Part shown: piece by piece, positions 34,637-48,008 of the stretch
Position numbering within the stretch: position 1 is the first letter of the stretch
How the letters are laid out: every line of letters starts with the position of its first letter
NCBI GenBank assembly: GCA_030549175.1
Contig: JAUKUA010000001.1
Coordinates: 1,798,001 to 1,862,000 of the forward strand
Direction: 5' to 3'
From: Lasiosphaeris hirsuta
Taxonomy: Eukaryota; Ascomycota; Sordariomycetes; Sordariales; Lasiosphaeriaceae
DNA length: 64,000 nt
Translations under genes and position numbers: made by a program
The notes under the pieces: generated by a model
What the model was told of the DNA's origin: nothing
What the model saw: only the letters and a program-made list of their open reading frames with translations
Databases searched by the model: none

Positions 34637-37600
34637 TCACCTTGCACCACCGGGACCTTCAGGGTGACTTTCGTCGAGCCGTTTTCGCCAATCCGCCAAG
34701 CTTTCACTGAGTCCAATGCTGGCACGCTCGTCCCTCTTCGTAGGTGCCGTGTGTGCTTCGAAGTCGAAGGTGTTGCTTAGTCGATAGTTCTTGTTGGTGG
34801 CCTCCCAATGAGTCCGGAGCGTCTCCAGTTCGTTAGCCAAGTGGTCTAAAGCAGTGCTATTTCTTGCCTCGCCCATGCCACCATACAGGCTCTCGGCCTC
34901 GCTCGACTCTTGCCGAGTGTGACCAATACCGTTGGTGGTAACGGGGGCAACAACAGCACCGATCCCTTCGGAACCCATACTTGGCACTTGTCTGCTGCGC
35001 CTCCGGTAGTTGTCGACGCTGAGTTCCACTTGATCGAGGAGCGAGCCCACTTTCAGCTCTGCTTCCATGGCCCGGCGTTCCAGCAAAGCGTTCTCCTGCT
35101 GCAGCTGCTCGAGATCTCTCTTTGATGCGTCCAGGCGGCGGTTGGCCTCATTGATGCCTCGAGCGGCTGAATCGCGTTCTCGTCGGGTGTCTCCAAGTTC
35201 CTGACGGATCGACTGCACGTTCTTTTCAAGCTGAATTGCCGAGTTCTGCAGCTCGGCTTGCAGTTTATTGATTTGCGATTGAAGCCCAGTGCGCTGAGCT
35301 TCCCAGTCTGTAGGGGTACTGTTTGCCGCAGCCCTCTCGGCTTCAAGCTTGTCCTCCAGCTCAACAACCTGCTCCTTCAGACGGGAATTCTCAGCTTTAT
35401 AGCGTGATAGTTGCTCCTTAAGCTGCTTGAGCATCTTTTCGGTGCCCTTGACGTAGTGTACGGCGGATTGATAGTCATTTTCAAGCTGAGCAAGCTTTTC
35501 GCGATACGTTGCGTCGGCCTCCTGAGCCTGCTGAGCAACAACAGCCTTGGTTTGCTCATGCGCGGCTTGAACAGTGCTAAGCTGCTGCTCAAGTTCACGT
35601 AGTCGCATTTGCTCTGGGGAACCCTCTCGGGGACTATTGAGGCCTCGTGCGCGGGCGGCGGCGGTGGGTGAGATACCTCTTTCGCTGAGAATGTCTTTGA
35701 GAGTGTTGTGTTGCACGAGCATGGCGTTAGTTTCAAGCTGTTGCTTCGCAAGCTGGTTAGTGAGCTCCGAGTTTGCAGCTTGAAGACCTTGTGTCTCTCT
35801 CAAAGCGCCCTGAAGCTGCCTGCGAATCGATACGCCCTCGCGACTGGCTTGCTCCTGATAAGCTTCTAGACCAGCTATCCGCTCCTCTGCACCCCGTAGC
35901 TTATCTGCCGCACTATCGACTTCTTGCTGATATTTCTTGACCAAGACATTGGCGGCACTTAGCTGGCTCTGAAGAGCGGAGACACGCTCAGCATCGACGC
36001 TGCTTGTCTTGCTAACTTCCCTCGTCGATATCTTGTCGAGACCGTCTAAGACAGCTTGGCGATGAAGTCGAGCCTCGTTGGCGTGTTGTTCTGCCATCTC
36101 TTCGGCGTCTCTTAGACGTTGTGTTGCCGCCACCAACTCTGCTATGCGTGCTTCATGCTCGCTCTTGAGCTTGTTCAGTTTCGACTCGATCTTTTCCCTG
36201 AGCGCCCGTTCTTCGTCTAGCCTGCGCTCCAGCAAGCTTTTCACCTCTGCTGAAGCGGCCACGGCCTCGCGTAAGGATCCAAAAGTCTCCGCATTGTCCC
36301 TGGAGCTTCGAACGGCTTCACTACAACGTCGTTCAAAGTCATCCTTCTCAACTCGTAGTATCTGCGCCGTGGCGACAGCCTCGGCTGCGGCAACGGATTG
36401 TTCCCGTGCTTCGCGTTGTGCCATGTGCAATTCTGCCTTCAGCCGTTCAACCTCTGAGGAATTCTGCTGCTTGTAGGTCTCAAGTTCTGTCATCCTTTTC
36501 TGGGCTGCGCTCGTCGTATCGTCGGCAAGTTTCCGCGCCCTTCGCTCGGCCTCAACATCGTTAGTCAAACGCCCCAGTTGTTCCTGAAGATCCTTCTGAG
36601 TGTTGAGGGCATTGGCAAGCTTCTTATTCAGCTCACTAGACCGATCATCCATATCTTTAAAGCTATCCATCTGATTGCTTGACGAGCCGCCCATTTGAGC
36701 TGCTAGCTTGGCTTTTGCATAAACAGCTTCTTGGATAGCGGCATCGCGTTGTTTTTCAGCTTCAGCAATTTGCTTGGCAGCAAGCACCGCTTGCTTGTCT
36801 ACGGACAGCTGAACATTGGAAAGTTCGGTTCGCATGGCAAGCAACGCCTCGATAAGTGGCTTGTCCTCGTCGTCAAATGTCTCGGCAGCTCGGCTGTCCA
36901 GTATTGGGCTCAACGAGGCATTGGTAACGTAGCCAGCCTTCCGGGCTAGCTCAAGCTCGGAAGCGTACCACGCGTTACGGTTTCTCGCTGAGTCGAGCTC
37001 CTTGAGAAGGGCAACTGTTTGAGAATTTCTGCTCGATGATCGCCTGGAAAGTGGGTTGCTGTTTTGTCTGAGGGGCGGTGGTGGGGAAGATGGGCGATTC
37101 GGTGCTTGTTTCAATGCTGGCTCTGTAGAGATATCGAGAGATCCTTGACCTCGAGGCTGTTTCGGCTGTTTCAGCTTAGGCGCTTCGGTAGCCAAGGGCT
37201 CCACGGGTTTTGAAACGGGGCGGCCGGTAGGACTACGCCTGCCGTTCACGACAGTGGAATCGGTCTCTCTTGGAGGTACCTGACTTTGCTGTGTAACGGG
37301 TGACTGCCCTGGAGAACCTTGTTGCGTGTCAACTCGATCTAGGGATACGTTTCTTGATCGAGAAGCCGCTGTATTAACAACTGGTTTCGGTGGCTGACTA
37401 CCTTGAGGTGGAGGCCCAGAAGGTGTAGATACAGGCGCTGGTGTGGGTGCAGGTGCTAGCACAGGCGTTGGTGCCGCCGCGGGCGTCAATGCCGGTGCGG
37501 GGGCAGGCGGAGGTACCGCTGACCTAGGGAGTTTGGAGGAGCCGTTTAGGATTCCGTTGGGTGGGCTGGCATCACCTGGGGCTCTGTATCCGTTCGGACC

Positions 37601-39301
37601 GCTCCCAGTGCTCGCGGCCATGTTTTGCGGAACTCCAACCAGTCGCTTGTTGTCTGGGGGGCCAGCCGAGCCATCGCGTGACGTCAAATTCCTGGTTACA
37701 TTCTGGGTCGTGACATCGCTCGGTCGCCTTCCTGTTGGTGTTTTCTGTCCATTGGAGCTGGCTTGGGCATCGTTCGGGTACCTGATCTTAGCTGTGTCCA
37801 GGCAGTAAACCAAGGCCAGGTCGTTTCCGGCAGCGGCGGCAGAGCTCGGCTCTCCACCCACAACAACAATGGTCTTGCCTACAGCGGTCATGCTGTGGCC
37901 AGATCGCGGTGAGGGCGAGGGTCCCATATTTTGGAAGGTGTACCATCTGCGGGATGTTATCCTGAAAGCTGCTAAGTCGCCAAGATCTGAGCCTTCTTCA
38001 GTACGGCCTCCGAAGATGTACATGACATCGTCCACCAATGCTGCCGCATGGCCTTCGCGCGGGACGGGGATGTATCCAATACAATCCAATTGTGACCAAA
38101 GATTTGTGTTTGGATCATAACACCAGACATCATTGAACCACTGAAACCCATTCGTGCCACCAAATCTAGTAAAATTTAGCTTCCGATAAGACGAGGACAA
38201 AAACTGGAGGGTACTCACAGGTACATCTTGTCGTTGTATGTGATCATAGAGTGGTTTGTTCTTGCTGGTGGAATCTTCCCTTGCTGAGCACCTCCACTTT
38301 CGCTACTCTGAATGAGCATCTCCCAGCGATTGTTTGGCATCTGCAGCTGATTCAAGTCAAAAGCTGCCAAATCATTCATGAAGAACCCTTCCACCTGGCC
38401 GCCGAATATGTAGATTTTGGAGCCAAGGATATTCAAAGAGTGACCATAGCGGCCAGATGGGCGCGTTCCCAATGGCAAAGCTCGCGACCATTGCCTTGTT
38501 GCTGAGGAGTGTTAGGCGCATACTCACAAGGAGGGGGTGATATGGAACGGAAGCAGTGACTTACAAGTATTCAAGAGGTAAAGTGTCTCGTCCAAAACAT
38601 CAGCATCATCGATCTTTGTATCTCCGCCGTACACGATGAAGGCATTTCCAACTAGAAGACTTGCATGACCAACCCTTGGCCCAGGCCCCTCAGCAGTAGT
38701 AGCGAGCGGATAGCAGGCCATGCTACTGCCAGCCTCGATCAACCACAGGTCGCCTTTCACGGTTGAGCTGTTGATCAGACCACCCATCACGTATATATCA
38801 CCCTCCTTGGACGATACCGAATTCACCGCCGCGCCATATCTGGGAAAGGGGCTCGGGTGAGACGATGTGTATGTCAACCTTCGTTGCGACCATGGGTAGA
38901 GTGAGGCGTTTGGGTTCGCGGCAGATTGCATTGGATTGGCGCCATTGCGAAACTATCATCACATCACGTCAAAATCAATGCTTGATCACACGAGCGCAGC
39001 AGGTTGAAGATGGGGGACTGACTGGCAGGTCGCTCGATTGCTGGGGAGGTTGTTGCAGCTGGGGAGGAGTCTGTTGCGGCTGTTCGAGACTCAACCCACG
39101 CTGACGAGCGTAGGCTTCTGGGCTTCCCATACTACCCTCGTTGTCCAAAGAGTTCAAGCTGCCGGTCGGTGTTGAGCGAGATCCCTTCTCATCTCTCACG
39201 CGCGCCGCGGCGCTCTGGATTGACGATCCCGAGGATGGCGGCCCATCTCGACTCGCGAGCGCCCTGTCCTGATTCTTCCTGGACTTGAAAAGAAAGGCCA
39301 T
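34637..39301 (-). CDS. teaA: Tea1-like cell-end polarity marker (kelch plus coiled coil)
   Basis: Cell-end marker delivered by microtubule plus ends in fission yeast and Aspergillus, where it anchors polarity at tips. Exons 39301-39023, 38952-38565, 38501-38219 and 38165-34637 give 1492 residues. Introns of 70, 63 and 53 nt keep frame. The N terminus is disordered. Kelch repeats follow at about 110-400, each with a GHS/GHA...GG core: PRVGHASLLVGNAFIVYGG, RYGHSLNILGSKIYIFGG, REGHAAALVDDVMYIFGG and RSGHSMTAVGKTIVVVGG. Next comes a Pro/Ala/Ser-rich linker, then a long coiled coil from about 640 to 1400 rich in Glu, Gln, Lys and Ala. No C-terminal prenylation CaaX box is present, as expected for TeaA rather than TeaR. 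Kel1 is the budding-yeast relative. The family is certain; the exact orthologue (TeaA) is likely. Confidence 0.88.
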
Positions 39302-42288
39302 GGCTGGCTATCAACCCCCTCGCCGAACACAGCGTCGCGAAATTCGCAAAAAGAACCCGCGCTGCGATACCCAATAATTTCGCAAAGTCACAGGCTCGTC
39401 GTGGCCGAAGGCATCAATTGACCAAAGAAGCGTTGGTGTTTACGGTCGGAATGCGGATGTAGTACGGTCGATGGGCGATGGCAAGCGCCTTCCAGCTAGC
39501 TAGCTGACTGAGGAAGGGTGTGGTGGCCAGTGAGGGAGTCGATGCTCGAGATTGGCGATGGCTGGGGAAGCATCGGTCTCGTGGTGGATTCGACAGAGTT
39601 CGATTTTCTGTTCGACCTCTTGATTTTTTTTTTTTTTGGTATGAGGGGGGCCCTGTCAGCACGAGGTCCCCAAGCAACAGCCTCGCAGGACAGGAACCCT
39701 GCGGGAAGAAATGTCCGTAATAATAATAACAATAATAACTAGTGTGCCGAGCAAGCAGCAGAGCAATAGAGTCGGTTCCCTCGCCGTCAATGCACCCGTC
39801 ACTGGAGTCGTTGCGCCGTGACTTCTGTAGGCCGCGATACACGAGAGCGTCGGAAGTTGGAACTCGATGCGACCTGGCTAACGTGGTGAAGAGATGAACT
39901 CGCCGTCGAAATGCACACTGTCTGGAACGAGGTGTTAAGGTGCAGCGAAAGTGACCGGGGCTGCGGGGGGCGGGAGACTGGAGACTGGAGAACAAAGGGG
40001 GCGCCCTGCTGCTCTGATGCAAGCACTTCCCGCACTCAACTCCCCAGCTCGGCCAATCCCCGCCAGTCATTTCTCCCGACCACCCACCATGCCTGGGCAT
40101 TCGAAGTTGGGAAACGCCTTTTCAGGGGCCATCGCTCGCTCTCCAGAAACACGAAAATTGGGCACCCTCTACACGCACCCAAGGCGTCTCCCATATGGAC
40201 CCAGGTTTAGACTTTCTCACACAAAGCATCAACCATCAACATAGCGCAGCGAATCTAGCATCTTTTCATCTCTGATGCTATTAATGGACCAAACCCTTCC
40301 GCTTCAGACATCGCAATTCTCATTCCCGTCTGCGCCAACATACACTTCATCACACAGGCTTTCTTTCGCCGGAGCCTGAGATCAGCAACTTGGTTTGGAT
40401 CACGGCCGCCACCAGACTAGATGGGCTTTTTTTTATTTTTTTTTTAAATAACCACTATGCAACCAACCACCTCATCACCGCGCAAACTATTCTCACGACA
40501 CCATGGTAACCTTGTCATCATCAGAGGCGGATGTCATGGCGGGCACAAATATTCCTCTGATATCATGTTCAGTCCATACAGGACTCCCATCGGGTATCCT
40601 AGCGGCAGATATGGGCAAGGGAGAGGAAGGAATGGGAATAAACTTCAGATCACAGACTAGCCGCCTTCATTTAGCTGATTGACCTGATTTAGTAAGTTCG
40701 GATCTCTTCTCAGGGGGGCATGCGCCGAGTGGCCCCCAACCTCTAGCAGCTCGAACCAGGCCAGCTCAACACCACCCGGCCACCCGCTGAGCGAAAAAGT
40801 TGGACGGAGGTTGGCGCTGTCGCCGGCTGCCAGAAATGGCTAGACTGTATCCAGACGACGCGGACCCATAGTAGCAGTCAAAGCTGGTAGCCGCTGTGCC
40901 TAGGTATCGTCCTATTGGACCCCCGGCCTCAAATGTTTCATGTTTCTCAACCTAGCTGCATGGGTCACTGGGCATCCCAGCGGATTCATATTCCAGGGGC
41001 CAGAGCGCCAGGAGGACATATCGGGCCCCGCCGATCGCTGCAACACCGTAGCAGGCACCGACATGGCACAGCTTGAACTGAATCACTGTCTCCATCAGAA
41101 AAGATAAAAATACTACACTCAGTACGTTCTGACCAAAAGCTGGCTGGCATCTACCATTTCATTTCAATTGAAATTTGTTTTTTTTCCCTCGTCAATAGCG
41201 TAAGTAAGGTAGGCGGTTTGTTCTTTCTGGAGAAAGTGTAATAATGCGTCAAGACTGGATCCAGGATGGTGCGCATTGGCCCTTACACGCGACACCGGCA
41301 GAAACATCGCGATATCCATGATTATGCGAACACTGCCTGAACTCATATGCTCATATATTGTCTTACGGGATATCGCAACACAAGTGCGCGTAAGGCATAT
41401 ATGTGTGTAGACGACAAGGGGAAAGGGTGATTTCCACATAGAGCAATCTTCTAGAAAAGTGACGGGTGAACGCATCAATTGTACCAGTATCTTTCCCACA
41501 TATCGTATCTGTACAGCATTAGCCCAAATGGGCCTGCGCAACTGTCGATTCTTTTCTTTCTTTTGCTTGAAAATCCAATTTCAGCTGCAGGAGATAGCTG
41601 GTGTAGGTGGTTGAGACTTGAGAGCAACGTGCTTGACCCCTTTTGCCTCACACCTCGCCTCGCACCACTCACCGCTAGCCGCCACAGCATTTCTCAGGGG
41701 GAGTCCTGTATCATGTGGTGAATCACGTGCACTACGCCATGACGCACACCCCAGTGGGGCAACGGGACGAAATCAAGGGCCGCAGCTTTCCGATGTGAGG
41801 CTGAGCGGGAGAGCTCGCCTCGCAATCCAGTGAACTGGCGTGGTGAATGGCGGGACTCCACTTGGGCGGTCAAGCTCGCTCCTTCCAACCCCAAGAACCC
41901 TAAAGCCTGCGCGCGCGACCAGACTTTGGCACCCATCACCACATTCCAGCAGACCGAGGTAGCGATTCCAACATCTCGACCCACCGAGGTCAAGCCTAAA
42001 CACCTGGGCCCACATCATTCGGGGTGTGGCAAGCTTAGCTAACCTTGGGCTTGCGCCTCGAACAGACGCTGCCAATTCCCTGACCCTCTGCATTCGGCCC
42101 CTCGTTGCGCAACATCAACCTCGAAGCCAACGCCTGCTTGACCTAGCTGTCGTCTCCGACACGGCAAATTATCTTCCGTGGTGATACGACAGCCGCGCAA
42201 TCGCCGCGTTCTTTGGTTTCTGGCTCAGTAGTGAGCCCTCAACTACAGAGCTCGGGGATGATGGTTATCCATCGGTCCTAAGTCCAGA
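39302..42288. other. 3 kb divergent region, Tea1-like / Kog1
   Basis: The longest gene-free stretch in the window, between two divergent growth-control genes. It contains simple repeats: a T tract near 39627-39639, an AATAAT-type run near 39718-39742 and a T-rich tract near 40430-40446. The open frame 39414-40100 (minus) is low-complexity and not called. A non-coding transcript or long 5' leaders are possible, but no RNA family was recognised. Confidence 0.5.
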
Positions 42289-45200
42289 ATGACGGCCCTC
42301 TCCCTCCAAGCTCTCCAGCCATCGGTGCAGTTCGGCCCCAGGCAAAACGTCCCCCATATTTCGAGAGTTATCCCCTCCTCTTCGACAGCATCGTCTCCCT
42401 CCCATGGTATCGGCCCCCTTCCACGCCAAGGTGCTGCCGCCATGTCGCAACTCCGCGCCCAGTATGCCGAAGCCTCCGCCGCTCAACCTGCACGGAATGG
42501 TGCGACGCACTCCATATCCCCGAGCGCTGCCGAATCAACTCAACTGCAGCCAGCCACGAATGGGAGGCCAAGGTCGGAATCTCCTTCCGCCTTCCAAAGG
42601 CCGTTGAGTGCACCAGGGAGCAAACAGACTCATGCGCCCATCTTCACCAATGGAGCGCCGAGCGATGACGACGACGACAATGTTCCTCACTCACAACTAG
42701 CCAAACCGCCGTTACTCCGATCAAAGAGCGAACACGGGCTGCGTCACGAAGATGTTGACAAGATTGACGAAGAGTACTATGAATGGGGGGCAAGGCATGG
42801 TTTTGAGGACCATTACCAGTCTGAGGATATCATCTCCCAGCTTGCGAATGTGAGTTGTTCTTCATCTCCGCGTGCTATCGCATGCGAAATAATACAAATC
42901 ACACATGTCTTTGGATTGTTTGTTCCAAAAGGCCAGTGCCGAGACATCCCCCAGATATTCTACCCCCGCAGCCCCATGCACTTGGCTAGTTCGTCACAAG
43001 CCCATGTCTTTTCCGCATCGCGCCTCCTATTCAACATATAGTGCTACAACTGTAAATGAATGCCTGATTGCTGTCATTTCACTGCGGCGGAGACAGCTGC
43101 TCAATATTATGTCTTTTGATGCACCCCACTCCACTCTAGCTGGCATTGTCCATCTTGTTGAAACAAGTTTCATACACCTACGAATATGACTATAAAGCTG
43201 GCGCCTATATTCCAACATTTACTGACGTATCTTAGAACTGGTACATGTATTTCACCGACAAACGACATGAAACAACCGGAAAACCCAAGTCGCCTTCATT
43301 TGAGATACAGGACTGGCGCATGCGTGACCGATTGAAAACAGTGTCTGCAGCCATAGCAGTGTGTCTGAACATCGGAGTTGAGCCCCCTGACCAGTTGAGA
43401 ACTCTCCCCGGAGCCAAGTTGGAGGCATGGCAGGATCCAACCATCCCGCCCGTGTCCAAAGCGCTGGAGAATATTGGCAGGTCTCTCCAGGCCCAATACG
43501 AAACATTGGCCATTCGAACTCGCTATAAGCAGTATCTCGATCCCTCTATTGAGGAAACGAAGAAGTTCAGCATTTCTCTCCGGCGTAACGCCAAGGACGA
43601 GCGTGTTCTTTACCATTACAATGGACATGGAGTCCCCAAGCCAACCGCATCTGGAGAAATATGGGTCTTCAACAAAACTTACACACAGTATATACCCGTC
43701 TCGCTTTACGACCTTCAGCATTGGCTTCAGGCTCCGACAATATTCGTGTGGGATTGCTCGGAAGCTGGAAATATCCTCAACAACTATCATCGGTTTGTTG
43801 AAAAGCACGAACAAGAGGAGGACGAGCAAGCGCTAAAGGATTCAAACTACGAAAAGATGAGCTTCCGCCCCTACATTCACCTGGCGGCTTGCGATATCAA
43901 AGAGAACTTACCGACCAACCCCCTTCTCCCCGCGGATCTGTTTACATGCTGCCTAACAACCCCAATTGAGATGGCTCTTTGGTTCTTCGTGCTACAAAAT
44001 CCGCTCAAGACAAATCTCACCCCTGAAAGAGCAAAGAAGCTGGGCGGGCGGCTGCAGGAACGCAGGACACCTCTTGGGGAGCTGAACTGGATATTTACCG
44101 CGATTACTGATACCATCGCTTGGACAACGCTTCCAAGGCACTTGTTTCGCAAGTTCTTCAGACAAGACTTGATGGGTAAGTTCATTTCTCATTATCTCTC
44201 ATCTGCTTTGGGCTTGTTTTATGTTATATGTCGTTTCTCTCGCTCGTAGAAGGTTGTCTAACATTGATCCCGTTCAGTTGCCGCATTATTTCGAAATTTC
44301 CTCCTGGCGCAGCGCATAATGCCCGTGTACAATTGCCATCCACAGTCGTACCCGGAGCTCCCTGACACACGCCAGCACCCACTATGGGACAGCTGGGATT
44401 TGGCGGTGGACATGGCCTTGTCGCAGCTCCCGATGTTGGAGAGGAAGGAGGCCGATAGTATTGAGTATGAGTACGTAAACTCGAGCTTCTTCACCGAGCA
44501 ACTTACCGCCTTCGAAATCTACCTCACTAGGGGAGACGCCCTGTCGCAAAAACCGCCTGACCAGCTTCCTGTTGTCCTTCAGGTCCTGCTTAGCCAGCAG
44601 CACCGGCTTCGAGCCTTGATCTTGCTCGGACGATTCCTGGATCTCGGCCCTTGGGCGGTTCAATTGGCTCTGAGCATTGGCATATTTCCATACGTGCTGA
44701 AGCTTTTACAATCCGCCGCGCAGGAGCTAAAGCCGGTTATGGTTTTCATTTGGACCCGTGTCCTCGCCGTTGATATCTCTTGCCAAGGGGATCTCATCAA
44801 GGACAGTGGATACAATTACTTTGCGGCAATTATGAAACCCCAAGAGACATTCCCCATAGTTGGGGTGGTGGTTCTAGATGAGCACAAGGCCATGTGTGCA
44901 TTCATCTTAGCTATGCTCTGCAAGAGCTACAAACCCGGTCAAATAGTCTGCAACTCGACGGACATTATGACCTACTGCCTTCAGCATATCACCCACCCGG
45001 AAAACCCATTGCTTCGGCAGTGGTCATGCCTCTGCATCAGTCAGCTGTGGCAGGATCTCCCCGAGGGCAAATGGAGGGGTATCAGGGAAAACGCACACAT
45101 CAAGATGTCTTTTCTAATTCGAGATACTTGCCCTGAGGTTCGTGCGGCCATGGCTCATGGCATGACTACATTCCTTGGAATACCAGACTTGACAGATGAG

Positions 45201-47227
45201 GTGGCAAGGATCGAGGAAGGGATTGCGTGGACCATGCTCGAACTGGCTACAGACGGCAGCCCGATTGTTCGGAAAGAACTGCTGGTCTTCTTCTCGCATT
45301 TCGTTATGCGGTATGAGAGCAAGTTTCTGGTCGCTGCGTATGAACAGCTTCTTGAAGAGAAGGAATATCTCCTCTTCCCCCCATCAGAAGACGGCCAGGA
45401 TCACAAAATGGGACTGCATTATGCGCGTCCAGAGAACCGCGGCAGAGACGGCACTATCAAGCCAACCGCTTTTGGTGTCGCGCATGATTCTGTATTTGCC
45501 GCGTGCTGGAAACATATCAACATTCTCAGCGTGGACCCTCACCCTGAGGTTCAGAGAGATGCTACCGTTATCGTGGACTACGTTCACCACGCGCTCGTCC
45601 ATTCATCAGTCGGCACCCAGGCACAGAACCTCATGGATGACATTCTCCGGCGCGCTAGTAAAGTGTCGCGAGGTGATATGAGCCAAAGAAGCAGCGTTAC
45701 CGGTACCCACACCGCTGTTGCTCAGCCATTGCCCTCTCCTGGCCTGCTAAAGCGGACAGCTAGTTATCTATTCGGCCCTCTGATGGGGACGTTGGAAAGC
45801 CCATCAACTCTCACAACCCCCCCTGCATCTCCCGGGTTGCAGAGAACCATGTCTCAACGAAGCCGGAAAGCCCCCAGTCTGGAGGCAGCGCCACCCGAGC
45901 AACACGATCAGGTTACATCCCCAGCCAACTATCATGTTGTCAATGAGCCGTCATGCTATGGCTACAAGGAACGGGACCCGGCGTCGGTGCCGACGCTTCC
46001 CTTGGTGAGCACATTTCTGGATTGGTCGATCGAATACTTCCGCGAGCCTCAGATGAAGCCGCCAGAGGCCGAGGAGCCCGGGAGTCACGAATACAACGAG
46101 CGGCTCTGGCGACGGTCGCGTAATGAGGCGGTTCTTAGAGAGACGCAGCCCCAGAAGACCCACGCGAGAACGCACAGATGGAATAGCCAACTCGGGATCA
46201 TCAATAATGGCGCCCAGCCAGCCAAGATGACATTCCACCAGTTTGAGAACTACGTTGCTGTCGCAGACGACGGAAACACGGTCAACGTTTGGGACTGGAA
46301 AGCGAATGCTCGCAAAGGTCGTTTCTCAAACGGCAACCCAGAGGGCTCCAAGATTTCGGACATGAAGTTCATTAATGAAGACGATCAGGCCCTCCTGATG
46401 ACTGGCTCGTCGGATGGTGTTTTACGGATATATCGTTGCTACGACAGCGATACAAATGTGGAACTCGCGTCCTCGTGGCGTGCGCTGACGCACATGGTTC
46501 CCTCTAACGTCAACTCCGGAATGGTTTTCGACTGGCAACAGGTGAACGGCCAAGTTCTGGTAGCGGGTGACGAACGTGTCATCCGCATCTGGAACGCTGG
46601 CCACGAGATGTGCACACATGAGATTCCGGCCCGATCCGGCTCTTGCGTGACATCTCTAACGTCCGATCAAATGACAGGCAACATATTTGTTGCAGGGTTT
46701 GGGGACGGCGCCATCAGAGTGTATGACACAAGAATGAAGCCGCAAGAGACAATGGTCCGCAGATGGAAGGACGATAGCAGACAGTGGGTGAGGTCGGTGC
46801 ACATGCAGCGCGGCGGGCAGAGAGAACTCCTGTCAGCAAGCCGAAATGGCAAAGTCCGTCTATGGGACATCCGTCTAGACCAGCCCCTCAAAGCCTTCCA
46901 AACCACGAAAGATGTGTTGAGGACAGCGAGTACACATGAACACTTGCCGGTCTTTGCGGTGTAAGCCATACCCCTCCCCCATTTTTGGTCCTGGCGTAGA
47001 CTAATCTTCGCAGTGGCACATCGGCCCATCTTGTCAAGGTCTTTGATTTTGATGGGCACGAGCTATCTCGGTTGGAACCTTCCTCGAGCTTCCTGCAAGG
47101 CCACAAGGGTACGCCTATTGCTACAACTGCCTTCCATCCACATCGAATGGTACTAGCCTGTGCTGCGCGGGGAGATAACCACCTCAACCTTTTTGCCTGC
47201 GGGTCTGAGAAGACGGGTCCATTCTAG
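42289..47227 (+). CDS. KOG1: TORC1 subunit raptor/Kog1
   Basis: Scaffold of TOR complex 1 at the vacuole, presenting substrates to TOR for nutrient-dependent growth control. Exons 42289-42849, 43236-44175, 44278-46960 and 47014-47227 give 1465 residues. Introns are 386, 102 and 53 nt. A disordered N terminus of about 180 residues precedes the raptor N-conserved caspase-like domain: NWYMYFTDKRHETTG, CLNIGVEPPD, YNGHGVPKPTASGEIWVFNK and IFVWDCSEAGNIL. HEAT repeats follow, then seven WD40 blades from about 1127, ending DNHLNLFACGSEKTGPF. A second ATG at 42442 (MSQLRAQYAEAS) is an alternative start. The caspase-like domain is normally inactive, although the His-Gly and Asp-Cys positions are retained in sequence. 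Complete gene. Confidence 0.96.
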
Positions 47228-48008
47228 CGGCCGTTCTTTTCTCGCCTTCCTGGTCACTCAAACATCCCTGAGCCAAGCACGGGGTTCTTAGTCAAGGTTT
47301 CTTTTCCTGGTGGACCTGTGCCCCGGCCGCTCCACCAACACAATTAATGATGTCCTCTGTTGTCGGTCATGATTGAGATACCGGCCCTGCCTGGCGTTCC
47401 AGCGTCTGTTATTCCCGGGATTGGTGGAGCTTATACACCGAGCGCACAGAGCGAAAGTTCGAGTGGACAGTTGTGTCGCTCAGACATACTTGATGCGTTA
47501 CGGCCTCTCATTTGGTGACCTATTCTAATATAATGATGCCAGTGCTTTCTTCCTGCTTTAGGGAAGTTCCGTCAACGAACTGGGCTCTCTGTTTTTCATT
47601 CCTTTCTTTTTCAAATAGGGTCGGGCATTCTCCACATGACATTGGTTCGGAAACTGGAGTACTAGGATTGTTTAGGCCTTTCATAATACATGGGGTTACT
47701 TCGAGGTCTGGATTGTCGAGTGTCGCTGTACGTGGATGTGGTGTATGTGAGATAAAGGGGTTGCATCTTCATAGAATTTTCGGCAGACGAATGGACTTGT
47801 TTATTCGAAATTTCAAAACCCATGGGTAGGGCAGTTTACTTGCTCGATCCCGATTGACTAACATGGGGCAAGGAAATAGGGGCCGTACGGAACTTTTATT
47901 CTGTCTATCGTACGTGCTAATCGCGCCGCGCACATCAATAACCCACCCCACCTCTCGGCCGGTTGGATGAGACGACCAACTCCTGCGAACATACTCTAAA
48001 CCGTTCGA
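47228..48008. other. convergent intergenic region
   Basis: Kog1 (plus) and aspartyl-tRNA synthetase (minus) end toward each other over 0.8 kb. This should hold both 3' untranslated regions. I see no gene or repeat. Confidence 0.5.

Noticed and set aside
39414..40100. 228-codon minus-strand open frame upstream of the Tea1-like gene
   Set aside because: Its translation contains homopolymer-derived Lys and Tyr runs and no domain. It probably reads leader or promoter sequence.
43236..44175. Active caspase or metacaspase gene
   Set aside because: The His-Gly and Asp-Cys signatures belong to the raptor N-conserved domain, and the whole raptor architecture with HEAT and WD40 repeats follows.
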